This document shows, one piece after another, positions 24,720 through 33,978 of a DNA stretch of 64,000 bases (positions are counted from its first letter, which is position 1; each line of letters begins with the position of its first letter). The DNA is taken from the NCBI GenBank assembly GCA_964628465.1, contig CAZVOA010000001.1, positions 299,998 through 363,997 on the forward strand. Direction: 5' to 3'. Source of the stretch: JAFGPS01 sp964628465 (lineage in GTDB: Bacteria; Planctomycetota; Phycisphaerae; Sedimentisphaerales; Anaerobacaceae). The notes below the pieces were generated by a model. It was given only the letters and a program-made list of their open reading frames with translations, did no database searches and was not told where the DNA came from. A program made the translations under genes and the position numbers.

Positions 24720-26207
24720 ATGAAGATTCTTCTTGTCAATCCTGACATCCCGCCTACTTTTTGGAGTTTTAAGAAAGCACTGAAATTCATCTCAAGAAAA
24801 GCCGTAGTTCCCCCTTTGGGACTGCTTACTGTCGCGGCGATTTTGCCGAAGGAATGGGAAACAAGGCTGGTTGATATGACCACATCGAAATTGCATGATC
24901 GTGATATAAAATGGGCTGATTATGTATTCATTACAGCAATGTTTATCCAGCGACTATCCGCAGATCAGGTAATCGACCGTTGTCATAAACTCGGGAAAAA
25001 AGTTGTAGCCGGCGGCCCGCTTTTTACAAGTATTCCTGAACGGTATCCGAATGTTGAGCATCTGGTGCTGAAGGAAGCTGAAATTACGCTGCCGTTGTTT
25101 GTGAAAGATATTCAAAACGGCTATGCCAGAAAAGTATATAACACACACAAGAAAGCTGACTTGTCCCAGACACCAATTCCATTATGGAATTTAATCAAGA
25201 TGAAGAAATACGCGATGATGACCGTCCAGTATTCGAGAGGATGCCCTTTCAATTGCGATTTCTGTGATGTGACAACTTTATTCGGTCACAAAATCCGTAC
25301 CAAGACGACAGAGCAGGTATTGCGAGAACTGGACAACATTTACGCTCACGGCTGGAGAGATGAAGTATTTTTCGTGGATGACAATTTCATTGGAAATAAA
25401 AAGCTGCTAAAAACAGAATTACTGCCCGCTATTATCGAATGGATGAAAGCAAAACAATACCCATTTGCATTCAACACGCAGGCTTCAATAAATCTCGCGG
25501 ATGATGAAGAATTAATGGATTTGATGGTTCAGGCCGGTTTCGATTGTGTTTTCGTGGGAATCGAAACTCCAAACGAAGAAAGCTTGAGCGAATGCAATAA
25601 AGTCCAAAACAAGGGACGAGATTTAGTCGAATGTATTAAAAAAATCCAGCGATTCGGAATGCAGGTTCAGGCCGGATTTATTCTCGGTTTCGACAGCGAC
25701 AAAGAATCCGTATTCGACAATCTTATTCACTTCATCCAAAAGAGCGGCGTAGTTACCGCTATGGTCGGACTGCTAAACGCGCCAAGGGGAACGAAACTAT
25801 ACAGCAGGCTTATGACGGAAAACAGGCTCTCGAAAGAAAGCACCGGAGACAACACGGATTTCTCAATGAATTTCATTCCGAAAATGGGCAAAGAAGAACT
25901 TCTGAATGGATACAGGAAAGTCGTCAACACGATTTATTCACCCAAAAACTACTACAACAGAATCCTGACATTCTTAAGAGAACTTAAACCCGGGGAGAAC
26001 AACAAATCAAAATACAGGTATTGCGACATCAAGGCATTTTTAAAATCCGTCTGGCATCTCGGCATAATTGATAGAGGCAGATTGTCATATTGGAAACTGA
26101 TATTCTGGTCCCTAATCAAAAGACCGCAGCATTTTCACTTAGCCGTAACCCTCGCCATCTGCGGCTTCCATTTCCGCTCAATCTTCGAAAGCTATGGCCG
26201 GGTATAA
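24720..26207 (+). CDS. B12-binding radical SAM protein
   Basis: 495 residues. The N-terminal ~150 form a cobalamin-binding-type Rossmann domain (MKILLVNPDIPP, PPLGLLTVAAILP, then VDMTTSKL). The radical SAM core follows, with the iron-sulfur cysteines in RGCPFNCDFCD (CxxxCxxC) and the second-sheet motifs EVFFVDDNFIGN and DCVFVGIETPN. The C-terminal ~120 residues (NYYNRILTFLRELKPG onward) match what I recall of DUF4070, which accompanies this subfamily. Members methylate or rearrange lipids and natural products; the substrate is unknown. The basic, partly hydrophobic C-terminus may contact the membrane. Ribosome site AAAGGAG. No pathway partner adjoins it. Confidence 0.87.
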   Translation: MKILLVNPDIPPTFWSFKKALKFISRKAVVPPLGLLTVAAILPKEWETRLVDMTTSKLHDRDIKWADYVFITAMFIQRLSADQVIDRCHKLGKKVVAGGPLFTSIPERYPNVEHLVLKEAEITLPLFVKDIQNGYARKVYNTHKKADLSQTPIPLWNLIKMKKYAMMTVQYSRGCPFNCDFCDVTTLFGHKIRTKTTEQVLRELDNIYAHGWRDEVFFVDDNFIGNKKLLKTELLPAIIEWMKAKQYPFAFNTQASINLADDEELMDLMVQAGFDCVFVGIETPNEESLSECNKVQNKGRDLVECIKKIQRFGMQVQAGFILGFDSDKESVFDNLIHFIQKSGVVTAMVGLLNAPRGTKLYSRLMTENRLSKESTGDNTDFSMNFIPKMGKEELLNGYRKVVNTIYSPKNYYNRILTFLRELKPGENNKSKYRYCDIKAFLKSVWHLGIIDRGRLSYWKLIFWSLIKRPQHFHLAVTLAICGFHFRSIFESYGRV

Positions 26208-26374
26208 TTCGTATTCTCTGTCATTCTCCGCTGAACACCATAGAGTTCTTTAACATATGATATGATAACTTGTCGAGTTGAACCGGTAATTGAAACATCT
26301 GAGTATCGATACCGAGATTCTTCATTTTCCATCAGGGACACTTTGCGGCGCACTCAGAATAACGCCCTTCTCCT

Positions 26375-27379
26375 TCATCCAAAATATCTTTTAAGAATTC
26401 TACAGGATAGAAGTGTTATCCAAGGACTTGGTTCCTTCTTCTTACCAAAATCCCAATCCTTATATGGCATAAAGATAGAATTAGGTTTAAAACGTCCATT
26501 CTTATCCTGATTTTTAATAATCCAATTAATACATTCGTGTAAAACAGGTGATTTCTTTAAAAAATCAAATCGCGATAAGACATCAGCAAGATAAAGAGCG
26601 TTATACCATACAAAAGGATACTTGAATGTCCAAAATTTATTAGATCTTCCGAAATAATAAAGTGTTTTTCCGAACTCTTTATGAAATACTATGGGCACAT
26701 ACGCATTTTTTGAAAACATAGATTCTTTCAATTCCGGTAAAACAGAAAAAACATCAAGTGCCATCATTCCAGCTATAGGACAACCACTTTTCACCTTTTT
26801 ATGTTGTCCTTCTACGAAAAAGAAATGACAAAACCAGCCAATTTCAGAATCCCAAAGTGATTTCAATTTATCAATTGATTTCATGACAATATCAGTTCTA
26901 TAACCAAGCCGGTATAAAGAGTACGTAATAACTGGTGAATTGCAGGGAGAAATGTGCCAAACATCTGCTGCTAAGTCAGGTTTTACAAATTTCTGCCCTT
27001 TTTTGGGTTTCTCAGGAATCTGGCCTTTACAAGCAAACAAACCATCTTGAATATGCTTTGTGGCCTTGTTATATATAACATCTATCCCAGGATCATTCAT
27101 ATCTAAACCAAATTCTGATAACATTCTTAATTTAAAATACGTGATTTGCGGGTCATTGTTTCTTGTCGCCGCTTTGGGCATCCATTCGGTTGTCTCCTGA
27201 ATTAATTTAATAATATTCTCATCCTTGATTAAACAGGCGTGAGCCTCTTTTACTTCTTTTGAATCCTTTTCGTATTCCAATAAATCAGTAAGAGTCCTAT
27301 ACCGTGTCCATGGATTACTATCAAGTAACCAATCAATAGGATTTTTATTAAAATTATCTAACCATTTAGAATATTTCAT
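26375..27379 (-). CDS. Alpha/alpha-toroid (prenyltransferase-like) repeat protein, function unknown
   Basis: 334 residues, no signal peptide or membrane segment. Repeated helical units with WLLDSNPWTRYRTLTDLLE, ISPCNSPVITYSLYRLGY, WNALYLADVL-like (VWYNALYLADVLSRF) and INWIIKNQDKNGRF resemble the helical hairpins of prenyltransferase/squalene-cyclase type toroids. The aspartate-rich catalytic motif of cyclases is not seen, so catalysis is doubtful. A conserved cluster of Trp, Cys and His lies in the middle (EIGWFCHFFFVEGQHKKVKSG would be one block). It converges with the radical SAM gene across a 170-bp gap bearing a scrap of the CTCTGTCATTC repeat. Confidence 0.6.
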   Translation of the reverse strand: MKYSKWLDNFNKNPIDWLLDSNPWTRYRTLTDLLEYEKDSKEVKEAHACLIKDENIIKLIQETTEWMPKAATRNNDPQITYFKLRMLSEFGLDMNDPGIDVIYNKATKHIQDGLFACKGQIPEKPKKGQKFVKPDLAADVWHISPCNSPVITYSLYRLGYRTDIVMKSIDKLKSLWDSEIGWFCHFFFVEGQHKKVKSGCPIAGMMALDVFSVLPELKESMFSKNAYVPIVFHKEFGKTLYYFGRSNKFWTFKYPFVWYNALYLADVLSRFDFLKKSPVLHECINWIIKNQDKNGRFKPNSIFMPYKDWDFGKKKEPSPWITLLSCRILKRYFG

Positions 27380-27704
27380 AAATCTTTCATTCTCTCCTTA
27401 TCAGACCGTTTTTTTTCAATTGCACTTAACAATGATTATACAGTCTATATAAAATGGGAAATGCCGATAAGTCAATAAGAAAATAAATGGACAGATTCCG
27501 TAATTTAGAGCAGGCATCCCACAAAATTGTGTAGATTTGCACATACAATATTAATTCGCATGGTATACCTTGAAATAAAACATCCCCAAAAAATGTTTTG
27601 ACGGCGGGCTGTGATTGTTTTATACTCGAAAATCAAATTTTTTGTAAATGGCTATTAGTACATGGAGACCCGTTCTCCGAAGTATCTACGAAGGATGAAT
27701 AAGA
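27380..27704. other. Divergent intergenic region upstream of guaB
   Basis: About 325 bp. Holds the guaB promoter (27598..27626), an inverted repeat AAAACAT (27577-27583) / ATGTTTT (27593-27599) overlapping the -35, and a leader hairpin GGAGA...TCTCC near 27664-27678. Nothing else is recognised. Confidence 0.45.
27598..27626 (+). promoter_or_regulatory. Sigma-70-type promoter of guaB with overlapping inverted repeat
   Basis: TTGACG (27598-27603), 17-bp spacer, TATACT (27621-27626). The start would lie about 70 bp before the guaB ATG. The 7-bp inverted repeat abutting the -35 could be an operator. Confidence 0.6.
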
Positions 27705-29180
27705 ATGGATAACAGTAAAATTGTTGCTGAAGGTATTACTTTTGATGATGTGCTTTTGATACCGGCGAAAAGCGATTTTGTGCCAAGCGAGGCGAATACG
27801 CAAACCCGTCTGACCAATAATATCAAAATCAATATACCTATCGTCTCAGCAGCAATGGATACAGTTACCGAAGCCGCCCTGGCGATAGCGCTCGCGCAGG
27901 AAGGCGGAATCGGCATAATTCACAAAAACCTCTCTATCGAAGAGCAAAAACGTGAAGTCGCCAAGGTCAAACGCTCGGAAAACGGAATTATTATCGATCC
28001 GGTAACCTTATCGCCGGACCAGCCGGTCAGCAAAGCACTTCAACTGATGAAAGAACAAAACGTATCAGGTATTCCTATCGTTAAGGGCAACAAAAAGCTT
28101 GTTGGAATTCTGACACGAAGAGACTTGAAATTCCTAAAGGATTACGATGTCCAAATCAGTGAAGTAATGGTAAAAGATACGCTTATTACAGGCCCCGCGG
28201 GAACTACGCTTGAACAGGCAAAGGAAATTCTCCAGAAACATAAGGTCGAAAAACTGCTTCTTGTTAATGACAATTACGAATTAGCCGGCCTGATTACAAT
28301 GAGAGACATCGAACGCGTGCAGCAATATCCCCTTTCAGCCAGGGACCAACGCGGCAGACTGCGTGTCGGTGCCGCCGTAAGCGTACATGAATACGAGCGA
28401 ATTGAAGCACTCATAAGCGCGGATGTCGATATTATCGTTGTCGATACCGCACACGGCCATTCGCAGAATGTTATCGATACGGTGAAGAAAATCAAAGCCA
28501 ATTATAACATAGACGTTATCGCCGGAAACATCGCGACAGCGCAAGCCGTTGAAGATTTAATCGAAGCAGGTGCCGATGCGGTCAAAGTCGGAATCGGCCC
28601 GGGTGCAATCTGTACGACAAGAATAATATCCGGCGTAGGTGTTCCGCAGGTAACAGCGATTATGGACTGTGTCAAAGCGGCACAAAAACACAACATCCCA
28701 GTCATCGCAGACGGCGGAATCAAACATTCTGGCGATATCACCAAAGCAATCGCCGCCGGTGCTTCGTGCGTTATGATAGGCTCGCTTTTCGCGGGACTGA
28801 AAGAAAGCCCCGGACAATTAGTGATTTACAAAGGCAGACAATTCAAGGAATATCGCGGCATGGGTTCTCTCGGAGCTATGGTCAAAGGTTCAGCCGAACG
28901 CTACGGTCAGAGCAGCAAAACCGAACAAAGCAAACTCGTACCAGAAGGTGTTGAAGGCCGCGTACCATATCACGGAACACTCAGTGCGTACATATACCAG
29001 CTTGTCGGCGGCTTACGTGCCGGAATGGGTTATTGCGGTGCGAGAAATATCGAAGATTTGATTAAGAAAAGCCGGTTTGTTCGCGTCAGTTCGGCTTCAA
29101 TCCATGAATCACATCCGCACGACATACAGATTACAAAAGAAGCGCCGAACTATTCCGCGGCTTTGCCTTTCGAGGATTGA
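27705..29180 (+). CDS. guaB: Inosine-5'-monophosphate dehydrogenase
   Basis: IMPDH oxidises IMP to XMP with NAD+, the committed step to guanine nucleotides. The 491-residue protein has the barrel start (EGITFDDVLLIPAKSDFVPS), a CBS pair inserted at about 95-200 (VSGIPIV, VEKLLLVND), the catalytic loop GIGPGAICTTRI with its cysteine, the phosphate-binding DGGI and GSLFAG, and the flap with EGVEGRVPYHG. Length and all key residues are normal. Ribosome site AAGGATG-like, about eight bases from the ATG. It is followed 51 bp later by a PAP2 gene in the same direction. Confidence 0.97.
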   Translation: MDNSKIVAEGITFDDVLLIPAKSDFVPSEANTQTRLTNNIKINIPIVSAAMDTVTEAALAIALAQEGGIGIIHKNLSIEEQKREVAKVKRSENGIIIDPVTLSPDQPVSKALQLMKEQNVSGIPIVKGNKKLVGILTRRDLKFLKDYDVQISEVMVKDTLITGPAGTTLEQAKEILQKHKVEKLLLVNDNYELAGLITMRDIERVQQYPLSARDQRGRLRVGAAVSVHEYERIEALISADVDIIVVDTAHGHSQNVIDTVKKIKANYNIDVIAGNIATAQAVEDLIEAGADAVKVGIGPGAICTTRIISGVGVPQVTAIMDCVKAAQKHNIPVIADGGIKHSGDITKAIAAGASCVMIGSLFAGLKESPGQLVIYKGRQFKEYRGMGSLGAMVKGSAERYGQSSKTEQSKLVPEGVEGRVPYHGTLSAYIYQLVGGLRAGMGYCGARNIEDLIKKSRFVRVSSASIHESHPHDIQITKEAPNYSAALPFED

Positions 29181-29231
29181 TTTTACAAATATCAAGCTAT
29201 TTCAGAATCAAGCAATCGAACGGGAAAGTCA

Positions 29232-30083
29232 ATGAATATACGTCTGAAAATACAAATACTTCTGGTAATGTTTTCTGTAAGTGTGTTTGCAGGTTCAGGA
29301 TGTGCGGGTAATTCTAATCTTTCTGAAAAAAAATCACCTTCACAAACTCAGGATGTAAACTCAACTTCCAAAGCTTCTTTAAAAGAAATAATTGAATCAG
29401 TTAAGCAGGATTCAAAAAAATTCCCCGGGAGACTCTGGGGAGACAGCAAAGCTACTTTTACAAAACCAGAGAATTTAGCCGCCCTGCTTCTTGCCGGAGG
29501 TGCAAGCATTGTAATGCACCAGGACGCGGACGGAAAAATCGCGGATTATTTTGACAAACATCAAATACTTCAGGGCAGCGATGCTGAAACTCTCAATCTC
29601 ATCGGACATCCAACGGTACACTCAGCAGCCGCAGGTATTTGGTATTTATTAAGCATACGCAATAAAGATGATATAAATAAAGAACGCGCTCAAACAATGA
29701 GAACGGCTTTAACTATAACGTGGCTTACAACAGCGGCATTAAAAACTGCAAGAGACAATGAAACACCAAACGGGGAAAATCGTGCCTGGCCGAGCGGCCA
29801 TACTTCAAGCTCGTTCACAGTCGCTTCTGTACTTGATGAATATTACGGCCCGAAAGTTGGCATCCCTGCTTATGCCATTGCTTCATTTGTTGCGTACAGG
29901 ATGATGGATACAGGCGACCACTGGGGCAGTGACGTGGTTTTCGGTGCAACATTAGGCTGGGTAGTAGGCCACACCGTCGCAAGCCAGAACAAAGATCACA
30001 AAATCGCAGGTTTCGATATAGTACCTTTCGTCCCCTACACAGAAAAACCAGCTTTCGGAATAGGTTTCGTAAAAAGATTTTGA
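29232..30083 (+). CDS. Secreted PAP2-family phosphatase
   Basis: 283 residues with an N-terminal signal and a possible lipobox ending at the cysteine in GSGCAG, so perhaps a lipoprotein. The PAP2 (phosphatidic acid phosphatase type 2) motifs are in order: KTARDNETPNGENR, WPSGHTSSS with the catalytic histidine, and YRMMDTGDHWGSDV with the second histidine. Such enzymes remove phosphate from lipids such as undecaprenyl pyrophosphate or phosphatidate at the periplasmic face. Several moderately hydrophobic helices surround the motifs. It lies 51 bp after guaB, perhaps co-transcribed; the functional link is unclear. Confidence 0.87.
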   Translation: MNIRLKIQILLVMFSVSVFAGSGCAGNSNLSEKKSPSQTQDVNSTSKASLKEIIESVKQDSKKFPGRLWGDSKATFTKPENLAALLLAGGASIVMHQDADGKIADYFDKHQILQGSDAETLNLIGHPTVHSAAAGIWYLLSIRNKDDINKERAQTMRTALTITWLTTAALKTARDNETPNGENRAWPSGHTSSSFTVASVLDEYYGPKVGIPAYAIASFVAYRMMDTGDHWGSDVVFGATLGWVVGHTVASQNKDHKIAGFDIVPFVPYTEKPAFGIGFVKRF

Positions 30084-30177
30084 TTTTCGACACAAAAACC
30101 TATAAAATAAAAAGCGGAGTATTAAGTCGTTTTCGTACAGTTAAAAATGCGGTTTTTATCTTTCAAGGAACGAACAT

Positions 30178-32139
30178 ATGTGTAAGCGGGAAGAAATTTA
30201 CAAATTGGCGGCTGTTTCTTTAATCTTATTATCTTTCAATAGCTTTGCGTTGGCAAGCAAAATAATCTATGTCGATGATGACTCAGTCGGAGTTAATGAC
30301 GGCTCATCATGGCAGGATGCATATATTTACTTACAGGATGCCTTAGCCGATGCTAATTCATCTGAAAAACCTGTCGAAATACGCATAGTACAGGGATTTT
30401 ACAAACCCGATGATGGAATTGAACAAATACGATATGATTTGAATTCTACCTTCCACTTAATAAATGGTGTAACTCTTTCAGGCGGCTATGCAGGAATTTC
30501 CGAAATATATCCAGATGAACGGAATATAACTAAATACGAAACTATACTTTCCGGCGATCTGGCAATGAATGATTTCGCTGTCGATGATCCGAATAACTTA
30601 TGGAATGAAGGAGATTTCTACTATTATTACTATAATGAAAAAATTGGGCTAACACTCTGCCATGATTTTATAGTCGTAGTATTCAGGGATGGCATGACTC
30701 TGGAAGAGCAGGAAGCATTCGTAGAATCAGAAACAAATTTAGGACCGTTTTCTGAAAGAGACAATGGATTGTTACCTTTCTGTATGCTGCTGGCTCTAAA
30801 AAAAGATCTAACAAGAGAAGAAATAATGCAAACGATAAACAGATTAAATCAAAAACCTGAAGTAGAATATGTTAATCCAGAACTCCAGTATGGTGCAAAA
30901 ACTGAACAAAAAATAATATTGCTTGATAGTTTTTCAGTCAAATTTATAGAATCTGCAACAGAAGAAGAAATTGATACGTTTAATTCAGCAAACAATGTCG
31001 AAATAAAAAGCCAAAGTCCCTATAGACCCAATAGTTATGTATTAAGAATGAAAGATCCAAAACAAAGAAATATTCTAAATATAGCAAATTTTTACCACAA
31101 TGATCCGATTACGGAATACAGTAGTCCTGGTATGATAATAACCAATGCTTATCAATCGATGACAGGAAATATTTCTAACGAATTAAATAGTGAATTATCA
31201 AATCTCTTTCTTAGCAACTCCGATGAAGTGGTTTTTAATGCCGCAAACAATGCCTATGATTTGCGCTATGAGCCTAAAAGATTAGACAATAGCTATCATG
31301 TTATTTCATGCACAAATATTGATGAGACCACGATACTTGATGGCTTTAAAGTTACCGCCGGAAATTCATCCTATTCACGTTATGGCGGTAATGGAATATA
31401 TATTGATAATAGCAGTCCTAAACTTATAAATTGCACATTTATAGGAAATACAGCTTACTCCGGCGGTGGTATCTATTGTTTTAATAATAGTAATCCAACT
31501 ATAACTAATTGTTTAATCAGCGATAATACGGCTGCTGACTACGGAGGTGGAATAGATATATCTAATAGCAGTGTAACAATTTTAAACTGTACAATAACCG
31601 GCAATTTTGCAGCACAGGTAGGCAGCGGTGTTACTGTCAGTCAAAACTCCCACGTGGATATTACTAACAGTATCTTATGGGGTAATTTTTCCCAGCAGGA
31701 TTCACAAATTGCCATGAATGATCACTCTGGTTCGATTTCATACAACAATATTCAATATAGTAAAAATAAACGGTTGGTCTTGGGTATCGGAAACATGGAT
31801 ACTGACCCATTATTTGCTGATCCTGATAATGGTGATTATCATCTTAAATCTCAGGCAGGAAGATGGGATCCGAATACACAAACATGGGTACAGGATGATG
31901 TAACAAGTCCATGTATAGACGCAGGTGATCCGAATGCTCCAATAGGATATGAACCATTTCCCAATGGCGGCTATATCAATATGGGTGCTTATGGAGGAGC
32001 CGTAGAAGCAAGTAAATCATATTTTGGTAAGCCTATATGCGGGACAATAGTTGCCGGTGATATTAACGGTGATTGCAAAGTAGATGAATTAGACATGGCA
32101 ATTATGATGATGCACTGGCTCGAGGATTATAATCCATAG
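30178..32139 (+). CDS. Secreted right-handed beta-helix protein with inserted propeptide-like domains and dockerin-like tail
   Basis: 653 residues with a signal peptide (hydrophobic 10-25, FALA). A planctomycete-type repeat domain opens KIIYVDDDSVGVNDGSSW and runs to about 137, is interrupted, and resumes at about 368 (DNSYHVISCTNIDETT) as a right-handed beta-helix (GGNGIYIDNSSPKLINCTF and similar turns) to about 545. The insert (141-367) contains two segments that look like subtilase propeptides: about 163-237 (FIVVVFRDGMTLEEQE, VEYVNPEL) and 248-320 (SFSVKFIESATEEEID). The C-terminus has a single dockerin-type Ca loop (GDINGDCKVDELDM). Its paralogue at 57554..59479 lacks the insert. Probably a cell-surface or exported carbohydrate-active or binding protein. 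Confidence 0.8.
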   Translation: MCKREEIYKLAAVSLILLSFNSFALASKIIYVDDDSVGVNDGSSWQDAYIYLQDALADANSSEKPVEIRIVQGFYKPDDGIEQIRYDLNSTFHLINGVTLSGGYAGISEIYPDERNITKYETILSGDLAMNDFAVDDPNNLWNEGDFYYYYYNEKIGLTLCHDFIVVVFRDGMTLEEQEAFVESETNLGPFSERDNGLLPFCMLLALKKDLTREEIMQTINRLNQKPEVEYVNPELQYGAKTEQKIILLDSFSVKFIESATEEEIDTFNSANNVEIKSQSPYRPNSYVLRMKDPKQRNILNIANFYHNDPITEYSSPGMIITNAYQSMTGNISNELNSELSNLFLSNSDEVVFNAANNAYDLRYEPKRLDNSYHVISCTNIDETTILDGFKVTAGNSSYSRYGGNGIYIDNSSPKLINCTFIGNTAYSGGGIYCFNNSNPTITNCLISDNTAADYGGGIDISNSSVTILNCTITGNFAAQVGSGVTVSQNSHVDITNSILWGNFSQQDSQIAMNDHSGSISYNNIQYSKNKRLVLGIGNMDTDPLFADPDNGDYHLKSQAGRWDPNTQTWVQDDVTSPCIDAGDPNAPIGYEPFPNGGYINMGAYGGAVEASKSYFGKPICGTIVAGDINGDCKVDELDMAIMMMHWLEDYNP

Positions 32140-32144
32140 CGCAA

Positions 32145-32192
32145 GAAAAAAGCACAAAGACGCGATATTTCTTATCACTGCTTTGTGCTTTT
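32145..32192. terminator. Bidirectional rho-independent terminator
   Basis: AAAAGCACAAAG (32148-32159) against CTTTGTGCTTTT (32181-32192), a perfect 12-bp stem with a 21-nt loop, A-run on the left and T-run on the right, between convergent genes. Confidence 0.85.
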
Positions 32193-32210
32193 ATTGTTTT
32201 TAGACTTAAA

Positions 32211-33374
32211 TTAGTCTAATACTTCGACAGTTGAATAGGCCGGAATCAGCATGTTATATACTAAAACCGCGGCTCCGTTTTCCATTCTGATGCAGCCCTG
32301 TGAGCTTGCGGTGCCGAGTGATTCAGGCTCGCGTGTGCCGTGAATCGCGAAACCCTGCTTGCCGACCGCGTCGCCGCTGACTCCTTCCAGAGCAATCCAT
32401 CGTGAACCGAGAGGATAATCCGCATCGCTCGGATAATGAGTTTTACCCTGCGGGTCAGTCCATACCGGCTCGATAAGTTTTCCGCCTGGTTTTACTTTCC
32501 ACATACCGGTAGGAGTTTCCGAACCAGCTAAACCCAATCCTACTTTAAAGGTACGCACATAGGTATTTTTCAGGTAAACATCTATTGTGAAACTCGAACG
32601 ATAGACTTTGGCATGGAACGGACCTTTTAATATCTTTATAGTCTGGCCGACCTGGATTTTTTTGGCATCGGAAATATTATTAATTGTCATGAGAAGTTCA
32701 TAAGGCACGTTATTTTTTTCACCGATTACCTGTAATCTATCGCCGGACTGTATTTTATAATATTCGCAAAGAGTATCGCCCAGTAAAACGCTTTTATTAA
32801 ACAGCCAGTCATCAGCAAGACTGGAAAGCTGGTTTTTGACAAATTGCGTCTGTTGAGCGTTTATAGTTCTGCTTCGTAACGCTTCGTTGAACTTATCACG
32901 AGCAGGAATAGTCTGGCTCATTCCCTGTTTCAGCAGTTCATTTGCCTGGCTAATCAATTTGTCAGCTTCTGAATTGGTATATTGAACAGAAGGCTGTATA
33001 GATGCATTCATTCCCACATTACCAGTTGGCGGTGCAAGAGGAGAGACGCTTGTGTCACTAATTCTTTCAGGCTGACTTGTTCCTGATAATTCCTGATTCG
33101 GCAACGCGGCTTCGCCGCCCGAAGAGGTTGCCCAGTTGGGCATGGAACTTTGAAAAGAAGAATCACCCGAATTTGTATTCCCGCTGGAAGATGAAGAATC
33201 GCCGGATGTTGAAGGAATCGTTACATCATTTGAATTTGGAATCAATTCGGTTCGACTATCATTTCCTGGAATGTAAATATAAGCAATGATACCTGCAATA
33301 ATAACAATAGAAATAATAGTATATATTCTGTTTCGATTCCTCCGTGGTGTACGTCGTCCGTAAATACGAGCCAT
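32211..33374 (-). CDS. LysM and L,D-transpeptidase (YkuD) domain protein
   Basis: 387 residues, anchored by an N-terminal membrane helix (about 17-36) after a basic cytoplasmic stretch. A Ser/Asn/Gly-rich linker (50-130), a helical region, a LysM domain (about 205-250, YYKIQSGDRLQVIGEKNNVP) and a C-terminal YkuD catalytic domain follow. The active-site motif is intact: H345-G-T, then S-x-G-C361-I-R363-M. Such enzymes make 3-3 peptidoglycan cross-links or attach proteins to the wall, which is evidence for a real peptidoglycan layer here. It starts 1 bp after the stop of the cyclo-ligase gene and ends the rarA operon. Confidence 0.92.
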   Translation of the reverse strand: MARIYGRRTPRRNRNRIYTIISIVIIAGIIAYIYIPGNDSRTELIPNSNDVTIPSTSGDSSSSSGNTNSGDSSFQSSMPNWATSSGGEAALPNQELSGTSQPERISDTSVSPLAPPTGNVGMNASIQPSVQYTNSEADKLISQANELLKQGMSQTIPARDKFNEALRSRTINAQQTQFVKNQLSSLADDWLFNKSVLLGDTLCEYYKIQSGDRLQVIGEKNNVPYELLMTINNISDAKKIQVGQTIKILKGPFHAKVYRSSFTIDVYLKNTYVRTFKVGLGLAGSETPTGMWKVKPGGKLIEPVWTDPQGKTHYPSDADYPLGSRWIALEGVSGDAVGKQGFAIHGTREPESLGTASSQGCIRMENGAAVLVYNMLIPAYSTVEVLD

Positions 33375-33375
33375 T

Positions 33376-33957
33376 TCACATTCCTTTCTTATGGTTAAAA
33401 AACATCACTCCATTGTCCGTTACTAAAGAGTCAACCGGTCTATCATACTCATTAACCGGAATAAAATCAATAACCTGTTCCGCATAAACAAAGCCGCACT
33501 TGAAAGCTTTAAGTTTCTGGTTCGCAAAAAACCTGTCATAATACGACCCGCCCCTGCCGAGCCTGTTGCCATTCCTGTCGTATCCCAACGCCGGGGTGAC
33601 AACCAAATCAATATTCTCGAACGGTACCGGCACTCCAGCTATTGGATTGCGCAGACCGAAAGAACCAGTTGAAAAACCTGTTTCAAGTGAATTTATCTGT
33701 ACGGGAATCATATGCCGCTGTTCCCAAGATATTTTCGGAACAGCTACGGTTTTTCCCGCTTTCCAACATTGAAGAATCGCTTCCGAAGTATCAATTTCAT
33801 AGGGCAGCGATAAATACAACATTACAGTTTCAGCTTCCTGAAACTGAGACATTTCCGTTAAATTCTTACAAGCTTGCCTGCTTTTTGCGGTTCTGCGCTT
33901 TTCATCGATATTAAGCAGGCAATTTTTCAATTCCAGGCGTAATTTTGCCTTGTCCAT
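33376..33957 (-). CDS. 5-formyltetrahydrofolate cyclo-ligase
   Basis: A 193-residue enzyme that uses ATP to convert 5-formyl-THF to 5,10-methenyl-THF, recycling a dead-end folate. Motifs: basic N-terminal helix, VMLYLSLPYEIDT, KTVAVPKI, and the nucleotide and folate region VVTPALGYDRNGNRLGRGGSYYDRF, whose GRGGSYYDR core is diagnostic. Length is standard. Middle gene of the rarA to cyclo-ligase to L,D-transpeptidase operon: 21 bp after rarA and 1 bp before the next start. Confidence 0.93.
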   Translation of the reverse strand: MDKAKLRLELKNCLLNIDEKRRTAKSRQACKNLTEMSQFQEAETVMLYLSLPYEIDTSEAILQCWKAGKTVAVPKISWEQRHMIPVQINSLETGFSTGSFGLRNPIAGVPVPFENIDLVVTPALGYDRNGNRLGRGGSYYDRFFANQKLKAFKCGFVYAEQVIDFIPVNEYDRPVDSLVTDNGVMFFNHKKGM

Positions 33958-33978
33958 CTATCTATCCTTCTAACTTCA

